Shown here: positions 53,858 to 64,000 of the stretch, piece after piece
How positions within the stretch are numbered: position 1 is the first letter of the stretch
Layout: every line of letters begins with the position of its first letter
Source: Caenorhabditis elegans
Taxonomy: Eukaryota > Nematoda > Chromadorea > Rhabditida > Rhabditidae
Assembly (NCBI RefSeq): GCF_000002985.6
Contig: NC_003283.11
Location: 2,852,001-2,916,000 of the forward strand
Length of the DNA: 64,000 nt
Direction of reading: 5' to 3'
Position numbers and translations under genes: made by a program
Notes under the pieces: model-generated
Seen by the model: only the letters and a program-made list of their open reading frames with translations
Told to the model about the DNA's origin: nothing
The model's database searches: none

Positions 53858-56800
53858 TTAACAGGCGATATAACTGGAAAATCCAGATTGACGTCCGATG
53901 GATTTGGTTCTAGAGTTATATTCGAACACTTGATTCGAAGTGAAGGCAGTGATGACAGATCCGGCTGCTGAAAATTTTGAAAATTGATAAATAATTTTTC
54001 ACTAAAAAAGACGGATTAGTAGGTCACAAATGTTTTAAAAATATTTGGTACTTATGGGTTTCGTTCCCCCCAAAATGTTCATTTAATTATTTAATACTGA
54101 ATTTTTAATTTTACACACGTGAAAGTTTATTTTACTACTATTTTCATTTTCAGGCTTAGGAAACCATCTTCCTAAGCCTGAGAATGAAAAAAAAAGTTCA
54201 CGTCTCTATTAAAAATTATGGAAAACATACTGGGGGGAACGAAACCCATAAGTACCAAATATTTTTTATATTATGCTAAACTTACGAGATTCAACTCCTT
54301 TAACACCACGTGGCAAGTTCGGGAAATAAGATGAGATTCTATTCTTCAGCGTAACCTGATTCCAAAACTCATCATAGACTGCAAACTCGTCACCGCTCTG
54401 AAAATAGCACATGACGCTCCTCTTTGAAAACAAATTCCAAAAACATACGCTCATCAAAATCTGATGCCCGTTAATCCAGCGAAGAGCTCCCGAGACGGAA
54501 AATCCTAGGTCTGATGGAAGAGTTTTTGGGAATCCGCTGTCCATTTGGAAGATTTGACGAATGTTCGAAAAATAGTAGCTATACACCTGAAAAACTCAAG
54601 TAAACATTTTTATTGTTGCTCCTGAAACTCACCCGGTTGCTACTAAAGAGCAGCATGGAGCCAGAAATCGGATTCCAGAGAGCAGCATTGACAGGCGTTG
54701 GAGCAGATGGAAACAGGTCGTGGATAGACTGAACTTTTGTGACCTTGGTCCCACTAATTGTGTAGACTTGTGAGCCAGAGAATGCGTAGGAGAAGGATGA
54801 GCTCGGAGTGTACGCGTCGATGTGTGATGGGCATCCACCGCCGGAACTTCCACTGGAACTTCCGCCACGTCCGGAAGATCCTGAGCCAGATCCCCAATCA
54901 TCCCCAGAAAATGGTGATTGAGTGGTCGGCCATAACGTGGTTCGTCTTGTGGTGGTACGAGATCGAACATCATCATCATCATCGCCGAAGAATCTTCCAA
55001 ACCAGCTTCTAGTAGTGGTTGTGGGTCGAGCAGTAGTTCTCGATCCACCTCCACTACTTCCCCCGAAATCAGAACCAGATGATGATCTCCCGCTTCCGGC
55101 TCCATAAATCGCTTGAATCGCGGAAATATCATCCGACTTCAAATTCGGGTACACATAATTTCCACTCGAATCAGTGGTCTTTTGGTAGAACGGAGCCATG
55201 ATGGCGTTTTCGTCTCTCGAGTGTTCCAGACCCAGTGTATGCCCACCTTCGTGGATCGCCACAGCCAACAGATCCGTCGCTTCATTGTTGTGAATCTTTC
55301 GCGCATCCTTATAGGTCCAGTTCTCGTCATCATCAAAATGGAACATTCCAGACTCGGGCATTGTAGCGTGTGCCAGGACACCACCTTCTCCGTCGAATGG
55401 CCAAGGATCGTTGTGATTGCGGACGCCGAATCGGATTTTGATGTCCGAAGTGCTGCCAGCGGGGACTTCTGAGAACTCCAGCGGTGTTACTTTCGACCAG
55501 AGACCGTAGGCTTCAGATATGGCACGTCTGCAAAAACATTTTAAGTTGTGTTAAAAACAATTGAACTACTGGTATTACTGTCCGGAATAAAATTTACATT
55601 ATAATATTGCATATTTTTTCATAATTTGCCGTCGCTTACTCTATGAAAATCACGGGTATAGGACAGAAACAAATTATTCATGGTCCGACAGAGGGTTCCA
55701 GGCTGCACTAAATTTAGAACAGCACGGAACTCGGTAATTTTTTTTCCAACTATCTCAGAAAATTTACATCAAAGTGGGTGTGCCTTAAATGTTTGTTTTG
55801 TGCATATAAGCTCAACAGAATTGTTTTAATAAAAACTATGGTCTAACCTGACATCATCCTTTGACAAATCGGAAGACCAGCTCTCGATAGAATACGTAAG
55901 CCGAGTTTTAGACCATTTGAACTGGCTTGCTGAAATACGATCACGTTGAGCTAATACTTTTCAAGGATCAACTCACATCCAGAAGTCAATGCTAATGGAG
56001 CATCTGTAACTCCGCACCTGGACAATGCCATTTTTGCTTTCGTCGCCGCGTCCAGAAATCCGGTTTTAGCGATTCCGGCGAACTCTTGGAATTTTCGAAT
56101 GGCCGATTTGAAGACTTGCTCGGCACTTTGTATATCTCCGGCCATGCCATTTCTAGATTGCAGGGAGTTTGATGGCGGAACATAGCCGAATGTTTGAAGG
56201 TAACTCTGGAAAGTATTGATGAAAATGACATCAGAGAAAAATGAAGATATGAAGAAGGAAGTGGTGTGTAAGGGTTATCTTTGATAGTGATCTTTGTGAT
56301 TTTTATCTTAGAATCATTGATTGGAAAAAGTTTTAAACGCTTAAAATATGGCAAAATAATTTTTTTAGGTTAAATGTGGAGTAGCGTCAGTTGGGAAAGC
56401 GTTAAATACAACTCCTTTGGTCCCAAAATGACCGAATATCATAATGTAACTTTTCAATAATTTTTAAAAATGTTTTATTCACTGTCAAAGAGTGAAAATT
56501 ACTCAGTTTTTGCCACTCATAATTTTGGAAGTCGTCCAAAAAAAAATGTTTTCCTACATTTTTTACTTTTATCTTGTTTTAATTATTCGTATTAAAATAT
56601 TGTATGGGTCGGAACATGTGACATTGATTTAAGTGTATTTTATAAAAAAAACCAATAAAAATTTTTAAAAAAACCTAGAAGTTGCAAACAGTGACAGTAG
56701 CGAAACTAGCCCAGTTTTTAAAAAAAATTTTCATTAAAAATAAAAAGTCTGTTTACTAGTAGTCTTGTCTACAAATTTTCAAAACAACGTACTAAAAAAC

Positions 56801-57580
56801 ACATTTCCAGCAGCTGAAATTTGAGGGTTTGATAAGTAAATATTAACAATCGCACTCCTAAGATGTCGGCCGCTAAAGATTTCGAGCCGCAAGATGTGGG
56901 GCGCATGATGTCGGTCGCTATTTAAAATTTTCACAGTAATGAAATGAATGAAAAGCATATTATAAGTTTTCAAAATAACTTTGAAATTGTTTCAAAAAAT
57001 AAGAAATTTTTGAAAATAGACTAAATTTTAAGTTTTGTTCCGGAAATCTATAGCTGGTGTCAAAAATTGTGAGAATTTACAAACTTTTTTTTTAAACCAA
57101 AATTTCAAAACTACCACAAAAATTTTCAAAAATCTCTTTCAAAAAAAAATACAAATAATTAAAAATTCAATTTCAATTTCCAGCGGGCGACAAATTTCGG
57201 GTCTCTTTCTATCACAAACCCAAATAATTTGTGAGTTGTCGGCTGCTAGGAAACGATTGGAGGAACGGAAAAAAATTTCCAAAGTAAAATTTAGACGGAT
57301 AAATAAATTAGCCGTTTTAATTTTTTCTCGATTTTTTTCTCGAAAATTAAAACAGAACTTACCCTTGCTTTCTCATCTGATAGAGATGGCTTCCTTGAAT
57401 TCGAAAATGATGAAGAACTTGAACTAGAAGAAGGTGATGAGTTTCCACCTATAACTTCCCCATTTTTTTTTGAAAGTTAACCATACACTTACCACCAGTA
57501 AACCTTGAAACTAGTGAGCTAAAAAATCCAGCTTGACACGTGGAAACCAATAATATTGCTATTACGTAAATTAACCGCAT
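53858..57580 (-). CDS. zmp-3: Secreted matrix metalloproteinase with hemopexin domain
   Basis: Exons 57580-57493, 57448-57363, 56205-55977, 55929-55848, 55527-54633, 54586-54449, 54397-54286 and 53967-53858 give 579 residues. Order: signal peptide MRLIYVIAILLVSTCQAG; propeptide with peptidoglycan-binding-like repeat and the cysteine switch SRCGVTD (Cys about 122); catalytic domain with zinc site HEGGHTLGLEH (253-263) and Met-turn AIMAPF; a Gly/Ser/Arg/Thr-rich linker (about 285-370); a hemopexin-like domain starting CPSHIDAY and ending in Cys 579. It should cleave matrix proteins outside the cell. No furin-type RxKR site is obvious. C. elegans has six such genes; the length and context match what I recall of zmp-3 (MMP-C31), moderately sure. 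Intron 7 contains a perfect-armed palindrome. Confidence 0.9.
54035..54265. repeat. Palindromic element with long perfect arms in the last MMP intron
   Basis: Left arm TTTGGTACTTATGGGTTTCG followed by TTCCCCCC; the right arm is its exact inversion, ending CCCATAAGTACCAAATATTT. Arms match over at least 33 bases. Near the centre a second, perfect hairpin TCAGGCTTAGGAA/TTCCTAAGCCTGA encloses six bases. About 230 bases, non-coding. Confidence 0.88.
56206..57362. other. Intron 2 of the metalloproteinase gene
   Basis: 1157 bases. Contains a half copy of the palindromic family at 56370-56650 and otherwise AT-rich DNA. A possible extra exon near 57180-57260 was considered but has no donor, and exon 57448-57363 joins 56205 directly in phase. 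Confidence 0.55.
56370..56650. repeat. Half copy of the 437-base palindromic element
   Basis: Starts TTAAATGTGGAGTAGCGTCAG and aligns with 4295-4560 through CACTGTCAAAGAGTG, TTTTTGCCACTCATAATTTT and GGTCGGAACATGTGACAT, then stops; no inverted right end is present. Confidence 0.75.
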
Positions 57581-59081
57581 CTTTCCAAAATGGGGAAGAC
57601 GACGAAAATAAAACAGAAGGCACAAATACAAAAAAAGTGTAAACTTTCTTGATTATTTTGACGCAATGGTCAATAGTCTAGTTGATGATACGGTTGATAT
57701 CTTCTTCACCGTTTTTCTTGCCAGTTGACTTTTTTCAGTGTCACAGCCACCAAATAGATTGATAGGTTTTTCTCTTGTTGTCACGCCAATACACACACAA
57801 TCATAGACAATTTTAACGAGAATTGAAGAATTGGTAAACATTTTTCTATATATTGTCACATTCATATATACACACACGTACAGAGATAAAAACGAATTTG
57901 GGCAATTCGGACAGAAGTTGTGAAAATAGGTATGATGATTCATCATCTGGATAAAAATAAGAATTACGTATTTTATTAATTTTTATGGAGGTTTGAGGTT
58001 TGCTTCAAATTTTAAGGGGTTGAAGAGGGCAATTTATCTTTAAAAAAATGTTTTGGCGGAAAATTTAAATTCCCTGAAAAAAATGATTGGCGGGAAATAC
58101 AAAATTTATTGGAAAATTTTTGGCGGAAAATTCAAATTTCCTAAAAAAACATTTTGGCGGGAAATTCAGATTTCCTAAAAAAAACATTTGGCGGGAAATT
58201 CAGATTTCCTAAAAAAACATTTTGGCAGAAAATTCAGAATTCCTAAAAACATTTTGGCAGAAAATTCAAATTTCCTGAAAAAAAATTTTGGCGAGAAATT
58301 CAAATTTTTTGAAAAAACAATTATTGGCGGCAAATTCAAAATGTTTGAGAAACACGTATTGGCGAAAAAAATTAATTTCCTGGAAAAAACATTTTGGCGG
58401 CAAATTCAAATTTTCTGGAAATCATTTTTTTGCGGAAAATTTAAATTTTCTAGAAAAAAAGTTTGGCGGGACATTCAAGTTTATAAAAAACCAAGAAAAA
58501 GAGGAAGATTTACAAAACTTATACAATTTTCTGGAAAATTTTAGATACTTTTGGAAATTTCGGGGAAGTAAAAATTCTAGTCATGATAATGGTTGGGATA
58601 GGTTTAAAAAATTAAAAAAAAACTTCTGGAAGTTTCTGGAAGATCCTGGATTTTTTAGGACGTTTCAAATATTTTCAGAGTTCTAGAATACAAAATTAAA
58701 AAAAAATTACTACGATATTTTGACACCAGCACCTCCGGCGCGGCCCCCGACTTCTGGGGTTGAAAACGAATTTTTCTGAAACTACCGTAATCCTACAGTA
58801 CTCCTACCGTACTACTATTGCACCACTACAGTACCCCGACAATATCCCTACGATAACCCCAACTCACTATCCCTCCAGAAGCCAAAACTTCACGGACTAC
58901 AAAGACTACATAGACTACAAACTCAAACGGGATAAGCGCTTTATATATAGTAAATGATTTATATTTGAAATTAAAAGTACATATTTATTTATTTTAAAAT
59001 TGTTTGATTACTGAGCGCGAATTCCGGCAGATCAGCACTGTAATGTTCGGGTAAATCAAATCCAAACGCCACGTAGTCAAA
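57581..59081. other. Intergenic region with a roughly 30-base repeat array
   Basis: Promoter side of the metalloproteinase. 58030-58470 is a tandem array. 58790-58860 contains TACTGTA-like words (CCTACAGTACTCC). Several frames open across the array are artefacts. No gene is supported. Confidence 0.55.
58030..58470. repeat. Roughly 30-base tandem array, TTTTGGCGGGAAATTCA units
   Basis: About a dozen units of TTTTGGCGGGAAATTCAAAT and TTTCCTAAAAAAACA with variable spacing (28-35 bases) and many point differences. Open frames on the plus strand follow from the lack of stops in the unit. Confidence 0.85.
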
Positions 59082-61001
59082 CTAATATATTCTGTGAAGA
59101 TAGTGACGGACATAAGGATCACTGCGCACCTAGAACATGTAAAATCATTTCCTATACCTCAAATTCACTACTTTACCTGCTCCAAAATTTTCTTGCTCCA
59201 ATCAGACTTATGAGTTCCATGTCGTGTGTCACTCTTCAGCGTGTCATCAGCAATTTTCCTGGCGTATTCATCTTCGACGTTAGCCAGCTTTAGAGCCTTC
59301 TGCAACTGCTTCATCGCAAATCTTCGATCTTTTTGTGTGGTGCCAATTTTGATAAGATGATAATCAGTAAGGTACTTGTAGAAATCACAATTCCAGGTTT
59401 GAGGTGCCGCGTGCCAGTCAAACCACCAAGTTGGCTCATCGTCTTTGTCAATCAAATGGCGGTTTTTGACGTGATACATTAGTCTGGAAAGATGTTTATA
59501 ATGAGTGTGCAGCCGACATATTCAAGGCCCTGAAAACTATAAAGACCAACCTCTCATAAATCATTTTCACCGCACAACTAACATCTTTGCAATCGTAACA
59601 TGAATTGGTACTGCAAAAATTTCAAATTTTCAGGTTTTTAGATCTTAACTCACTTAATACATTTATCGACGAAAAATGAGACAAATCGACTCTCAGGGTG
59701 TCTAATAAACGCGAATTTTGTCATTTTTTCCATCGATAAAGTGCCATCGTCCTCCCGTTCTCCCCAGCGGTCGGTCGCATATTGTTCTTGCTCTCGTATC
59801 GATTTTCCCGAAATGCCCCCACCCGATGACGACATGATAGTTGATTCTTCACCAACAGCTTCAATTCCGCTCAAATCTGTTGGCGCAACAAACAAAGGAT
59901 TCCTCAAAGTTAATCTGGCCACCTGGAACCGCCTAGCTAAGAAAATCCCGGAAAAATTAAATCGCTCTATGTTTGCTTCCCGGTTAAATTCTTTCCCCCT
60001 TAATATTCTCATTCCCCCAACCTGATCTCTCAAACTAGTAATGGTTTATGGGATCATTTTATCATCCACCAATTCTTCCCTGTGATTAATTGTATACGCT
60101 TTTCCCTTATATGTTTTGCCTTGAAGACGTGAATGAATGATATATATGATATATATCTTCGTAGAGTGGGTGATATAGAGGCCAAGCAATTTCCGTGCAA
60201 TTTATGATGGAATTATTCAAATTTTTGTGCTCTGAAACTATTTAAAAAACTCACTTCCTGTCCTCCCATGTATCTGATAAAGTATGATTTTGCTGTTCAT
60301 AGAGACTTGTGTTGTTCAGGTAACACATAATATTCGTATTGAGTTGAGACATACTTTTTCGAACGATACAGCCATGTAAACTATAACCCTCTGCTACCTG
60401 GCATTTGAATCATTATAAATTATTGTTTAGCAAAAACTTTTAAATAAACTGAAACTTTAATGTTTATTTTAGAAAGTACTCAACATTTGCAACATACATA
60501 ACTACCAGAAAGTATTTTAGGAAAAGCTAATTTTTGTATGAAAAATTTTGAAATTATTTCTTGAAATGCGATTTTCTAATATACTTGGAAATTCGGCATG
60601 TCAACTGAGTTTTTATTCGAACTCCAGTAAAAAATTGCAACAAAATTTTCATTAAAAAAATCTATTCAATGTTTTGAAAATTGTTTTCATCAGAAAATTT
60701 AATTAGAAAATTTAGAAAAATTAGAAATTATCCCTAAAACGCTTACCACATAGTCATTGAGCAGGGGTACAAATGGAGGAATGAACTTGGTAATGCTATC
60801 TAAATTTTTGGAAAATTATTATGTTCGATTAATATAAAAACCATTACCTCCAGGAATTAATTCAGTTGTAAAATTTGCAATTGGAATTTCCACCACATTT
60901 CCCATTGGCTTCCTTGTAAAAATACTTAGAAAATAAGCGCATTGCGCAAGAAATAAAACGCAAGAACAGAAAATAACCAGAAAATTCTTGCCAAGAACCA
61001 T
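59082..61001 (-). CDS. Carbohydrate sulfotransferase-like protein, possibly damaged
   Basis: Exons 61001-60848, 60799-60747, 60397-60255, 59914-59654 (start uncertain), 59610-59551, 59483-59177 and 59129-59082 give about 341 residues. N-terminal signal anchor NFLVIFCSCVLFLAQCAYFL. GCIVRKSMSQ resembles the 5'-phosphosulfate-binding site and FAFIRHPESRFVSFFVDKC the 3'-phosphate site of Golgi sulfotransferases (family 2). The rest (DWHAAPQTWNCDFY, KRRFAMKQL-like DRRFAMKQLQ) fits nematode members. It would transfer sulfate from PAPS to a glycan. The fourth exon is odd: its first 170 bases are the complement of a protein-like plus-strand frame, and no good acceptor lies directly before the 3'-site coding. 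The gene may have captured foreign DNA or be inactive. Confidence 0.7.
59741..60030 (+). pseudogene. Antisense protein-like fragment of unknown origin inside the sulfotransferase
   Basis: A plus-strand frame of about 94 codons ending in a stop at about 60025. It reads through MPPPDDDMIVDSSPTASIP, KSVGATNKGFLKVNLATW and KKIPEKLNRSMFASRLNSF, with codon use and composition more like a real C terminus than the opposite strand. No start or family was recognised. It overlaps the unusual fourth exon of the sulfotransferase gene. It could be a transposed piece of another gene or a mobile-element remnant. Confidence 0.35.
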
Positions 61002-62247
61002 GACGACTTTTAAAGAATAATGAAAGCTGGCACCTCTTTTATACTGAGTCACAAACTTTTGGGTCCAATAAAGATCAATTTTTTACGAATTGGAAGATAA
61101 ATCCATTGTTTCACAAATTTCTATATTCGGAGATTTTATCGAAGGTGTTCTTTGGCTAAGCTGCCTGCCGGAGGAATTTTTGGAATAGATCAGGCACAGA
61201 TTTTTTTTCGAATTGAACATTTTCGAACGTTTTTTTTTGGGAATTTAGAAACTGTAAGACAGCAATTATCTAAAAGTGTTAGCCTTTGGAAACTAATAGT
61301 AAAATTTAAGTATCAAGATAATTAAAATTTCAAACACTTTCTTCTATCTGTAGACTGAACTTAAGATTTGTAATAAAACTTCAGAATTTAACCGGAGTTA
61401 AAATAAATGAACTTTTCGGTGCTTAATTTGGCAATTTTACCATATAATCAAAGTTTTTCAGCCACTTAAAAATTTGAAACTTTCCACAAATTTTTGTTGA
61501 ATTTTTTTCGAAATCATAGCCACAACAAAATTAAACCTAGTTTTTCCAAAATTTTTCCCCTGTTTCATTGCACTTTTATTTTTTTTTCCAACGGATGTAG
61601 ATATTCTTCAGACGCTCTACAACGTTTCACAACATTCGAAGACACAAAATTTCAGATAAGAAAACAAGAATTGAAACCTGAATAGAGAAGGAGGACACGC
61701 GTTTCCAATTCCATATCTGATTGTTTCTTGTAATGTCTGGTGTTGTTAAATCATGAACAAAACAACTTTGAAAAATGCGTTGTCACATTTAGGTACTTTA
61801 TCCTGGCGAGGCGTGGCGGATGCAGGAGAAAATTAGGTAATTTTCAAATCCGATTCCGTACGTTCTTGAGAAAGTTTCTACTTGATTTGTGCTTACCGAG
61901 CTTATTTGTAGTTTTAAAATTTCAGGCGTTGAGAAACTTCTCACCTGTAAAAATCAATAACCAAACACATGTCAAGCCTTGAAGTATTCATATATTTGAT
62001 AATGCATTGCCAATTGCCAGGTTAATTTTAGTGTTCAGAAAATGTTGAAGTTTTTTTACCGTGAAATGAAATCTAATGTCTAGTTGTAAACATAAATTCC
62101 TACAGTTTCAAATTAATACGTTTGCTACGAGAAACGTTTTAAATTTTGACACGCGACTTATCCCCCCACCTCATTTCTGACAAAATTTATCACCTGTTCT
62201 CCAAATACTTTCCATCACTTTTGACATATGCACAATTTACTTCAGTT
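61002..62247. other. Intergenic space, nothing recognised
   Basis: Between the sulfotransferase (minus) and the last srh-like gene (plus), so it should hold both promoters. Frames at 61494-61685 and 61740-61982 have no family likeness or splice support. No clear repeat was seen. Confidence 0.4.
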
Positions 62248-64000
62248 ATGTGCTCCACAAGTCTCAGAGACCTTGCTTCCGACGAAGTTTATTCAAATGT
62301 TCTACATGTTCTTACAATAATTGAGATATCAGCCCATTTCTTCGGAGCATATGTCATAGCTTCAAAAACCCCGAAAAAGTTGGAATCTGTGAGGGCGAGC
62401 ATGTTATATCTACACTTGGTTGGAGCATTTGTCGACGTCTATTTTAGTCTGTTAACTATGCCAGTATTGCATTTACCTATTTGCGGAGGTCATCCGCTCG
62501 GTATTCTCTCATTTTTTGGAGTTCCAACTTCATTGCAAGTTTATGTAGGAGTTTCTTTATTTGGAGGTTAGTAGTTAAACGAAAAAAAAATTAAAAGATA
62601 AATTAAACTAAAATTTTCAACAAAAAAAACATTGTCAATTATTTTTAGACATTTTAGTTAGTGTCAAAAATATTTAACTCAATTCCGGAAAAAAGTACAA
62701 CAGCTGGCATCCGGCTAATGAGTTTTTGACAAAATTTGCTTTATTGCGCAGTTTTTTGTTTTAACACATGTTGTCCAGAAAATCGTTTGTCCGAGACTGT
62801 TCATTTTTACACCTAGACAGAAACTATACATTAATTTTATGTGGTTATCGACTGAGAATGGGCCTTTTATAAAAATGCGGAATAAAAGATTCAAAAATCC
62901 GGCAAGCGATGTCTACCTTACTTTGTACATATATATTTCAGTGATTGCTGTGACAATTCTAATATTTCTCGAAGATCGTCGATATCGATTGGTTCACGGA
63001 CATAAAACTTGTACAAGAAGAAAATGGTGCCGGTTACTGTTTGTTATAGCATTGTATTCTCTGGCTGCAGCATTGCCTACACCTGTTTTTCTACATCTTC
63101 CTGACCAAGAAACCGGAAAACTGGTGTCCCTAAGTTTACGTTTTTTTCACAAAAAACCAAAAAATGGGTTGAGCTTGTTTTTTTCATAAATGTTTTCAAA
63201 TGAAAGTTGTGAACGGGGCCAGGACCCATTGTGGCGAGACCCATCGTGGCAAGACCAACAAAATTTGGTGGGAAATTAAAATTTTCTCGTGAGAGATAGA
63301 AGACATTATGGTCAAATTGCCTACCGGATTATGCCAGGTTTTCTACAAAACGGTTGCCTGGTTTATTTTTAATCAAAAATTGACCTAAAAAATTTCACAA
63401 ACTGTTTAGGGAACGCCTTTATTTTCTTGAAACTTTTTCCAGTCTGGATATGCTTTGTGGTAAATAGAGCGAATTTACACGGATGTTCCACTGAATCAGG
63501 AGAAGATGTGCTTTGAATATCTGTAACTTGGTAAAATTACTGAAGAAAAGTTTTACAAACATTACGGCATCTAATTTTTTTAACAAATTTCCCAAACGAC
63601 TTCACATTTGAGTATCTAAATTTCTCATTTCAGAAAAACCAGTGTATTCCACGTGATCTTATAAACCATCCTAATTTCTTTCTGCTTGATGACGGAGGAT
63701 ATTATATTGTGATATGTGCCATGTTCACAATTGTTTTTATTGGTTTTCAAATACTTCTGCAAGTTGGGCTAATTTGTCGGGAGCTCTTCAAACATTCACA
63801 TGTTTCCAAAAGTACACATAGACTGCAAAAGCAATTTTTCATTGCAATGAGCTTACAAATAGTTATTCCACTCCTTGTCTTAGTTTTTCCAGTGCTTTAT
63901 TTTGCTTTTTCGGTTTCTTCAAATTATTATAACCAAGGTAGCTATATTTTCCTAATTCTTAAATTTTTAATACATTTTCAGGCGCAAATAATCTGGCATT
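62248..64000 (+). CDS. srh-like chemoreceptor, cut by the window end
   Basis: Exons 62248-62566, 62942-63123, 63634-63937 and 63982 onward; the gene continues past the window. Marks: ISAHFFGAYVIASKTP, VRASMLYLHLVGAFVDVYF, IFLEDRRYRLV, FLHLPDQE, HRLQKQFFIAMSLQ and YYNQG at the splice. The intron after YNQG matches the gene at 41276, so these two form a subgroup. Start MCSTSL puts a short N terminus before the first segment; an upstream in-frame ATG at 62146 is less likely. The donor of exon 2 (CTG/GTGTCC) is weak but keeps the phase; the acceptor CATTTCAG at 63633 is good. Expected chemosensory receptor. Confidence 0.8.

Noticed and set aside
54629-55132. 167-codon minus-strand frame inside the metalloproteinase
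   Set aside because: It is the +1 frame of the large catalytic/linker exon. The correct frame carries HEGGHTLGLEH and the hemopexin start.
57182-57300. Possible extra exon of the metalloproteinase (QPTTHKLFGFVIERD)
   Set aside because: It has an acceptor-like CCTAG but no donor before a stop, and the flanking exons join directly in phase.
58188-58686. Plus-strand frames of 118 and 132 codons
   Set aside because: They run through the TTTTGGCGGGAAATTCA tandem array in two different phases and resemble no protein.

Overview
The window looks like genomic DNA of a Caenorhabditis nematode, almost certainly C. elegans. Coding exons are short and GC-richer than their surroundings. Introns are AT-rich, begin GT and end TTTTCAG, and nearly all predicted products belong to nematode families. 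The gene mix (many nematode chemoreceptors, small dispersed inverted repeats, tandem satellites) is typical of an autosome arm. An intermediate filament gene recognised as ifc-1, a folate-carrier gene probably folt-2, and a matrix metalloproteinase probably zmp-3 point to the left part of chromosome V. These placements are from memory, not from a search. I rebuilt exon-intron structures by hand from splice consensus, reading phase and paralogue alignment; single positions may be off by a base or so.

Layout. 0.4-7.8 kb: four tandem minus-strand srj receptor genes, the first one broken. 8.1-20.1 kb: five srh receptor genes on both strands. 20.7-23.5 kb: an SLC19 folate/thiamine-type carrier (minus). 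23.8-25.5 kb: a C2H2 zinc-finger protein (minus). 25.8-27.9 kb: a str receptor (minus). 29.4-31.6 kb: intermediate filament ifc-1 (plus). 32.7-34.4 kb: an sre receptor (plus). 35.2-36.8 kb: an srw receptor (minus). 37.1-38.1 kb: a membrane protein with a CX-type cysteine module (minus). 38.1-41.2 kb: satellite-rich DNA with one doubtful small gene. 41.3-43.6 kb: an srh-like receptor (plus). 44.6-46.4 kb: a coiled-coil protein (plus), convergent with a str receptor at 46.4-48.0 kb (minus). 48.4-51.3 kb: a GT92/DUF23 glycosyltransferase (minus). 53.9-57.6 kb: the metalloproteinase (minus). 59.1-61.0 kb: a carbohydrate-sulfotransferase-like gene (minus). 62.2 kb to the end: an srh-like receptor cut by the window edge.

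There are no operon-like gene clusters. The common theme is chemosensation: 14 of the 22 confident genes or pseudogenes are seven-transmembrane chemoreceptors expected in sensory-neuron cilia. The housekeeping and structural genes are interspersed without an obvious functional link.

The most interesting structures are in the repeats. A small GC-rich inverted-repeat element has landed at the splice donors of two neighbouring srh genes, duplicating the donor each time. In one gene the element is open in frame, so using the second donor would add 74 codons. Other points: an apparently foreign antisense coding fragment forms part of a sulfotransferase exon; the first srj gene has a 5-base deletion and has lost its ancestral start codon; several dispersed palindromic families fill introns; and arrays resembling heat-shock elements occur at several places. 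No tRNA, rRNA, CRISPR or viral gene was seen.
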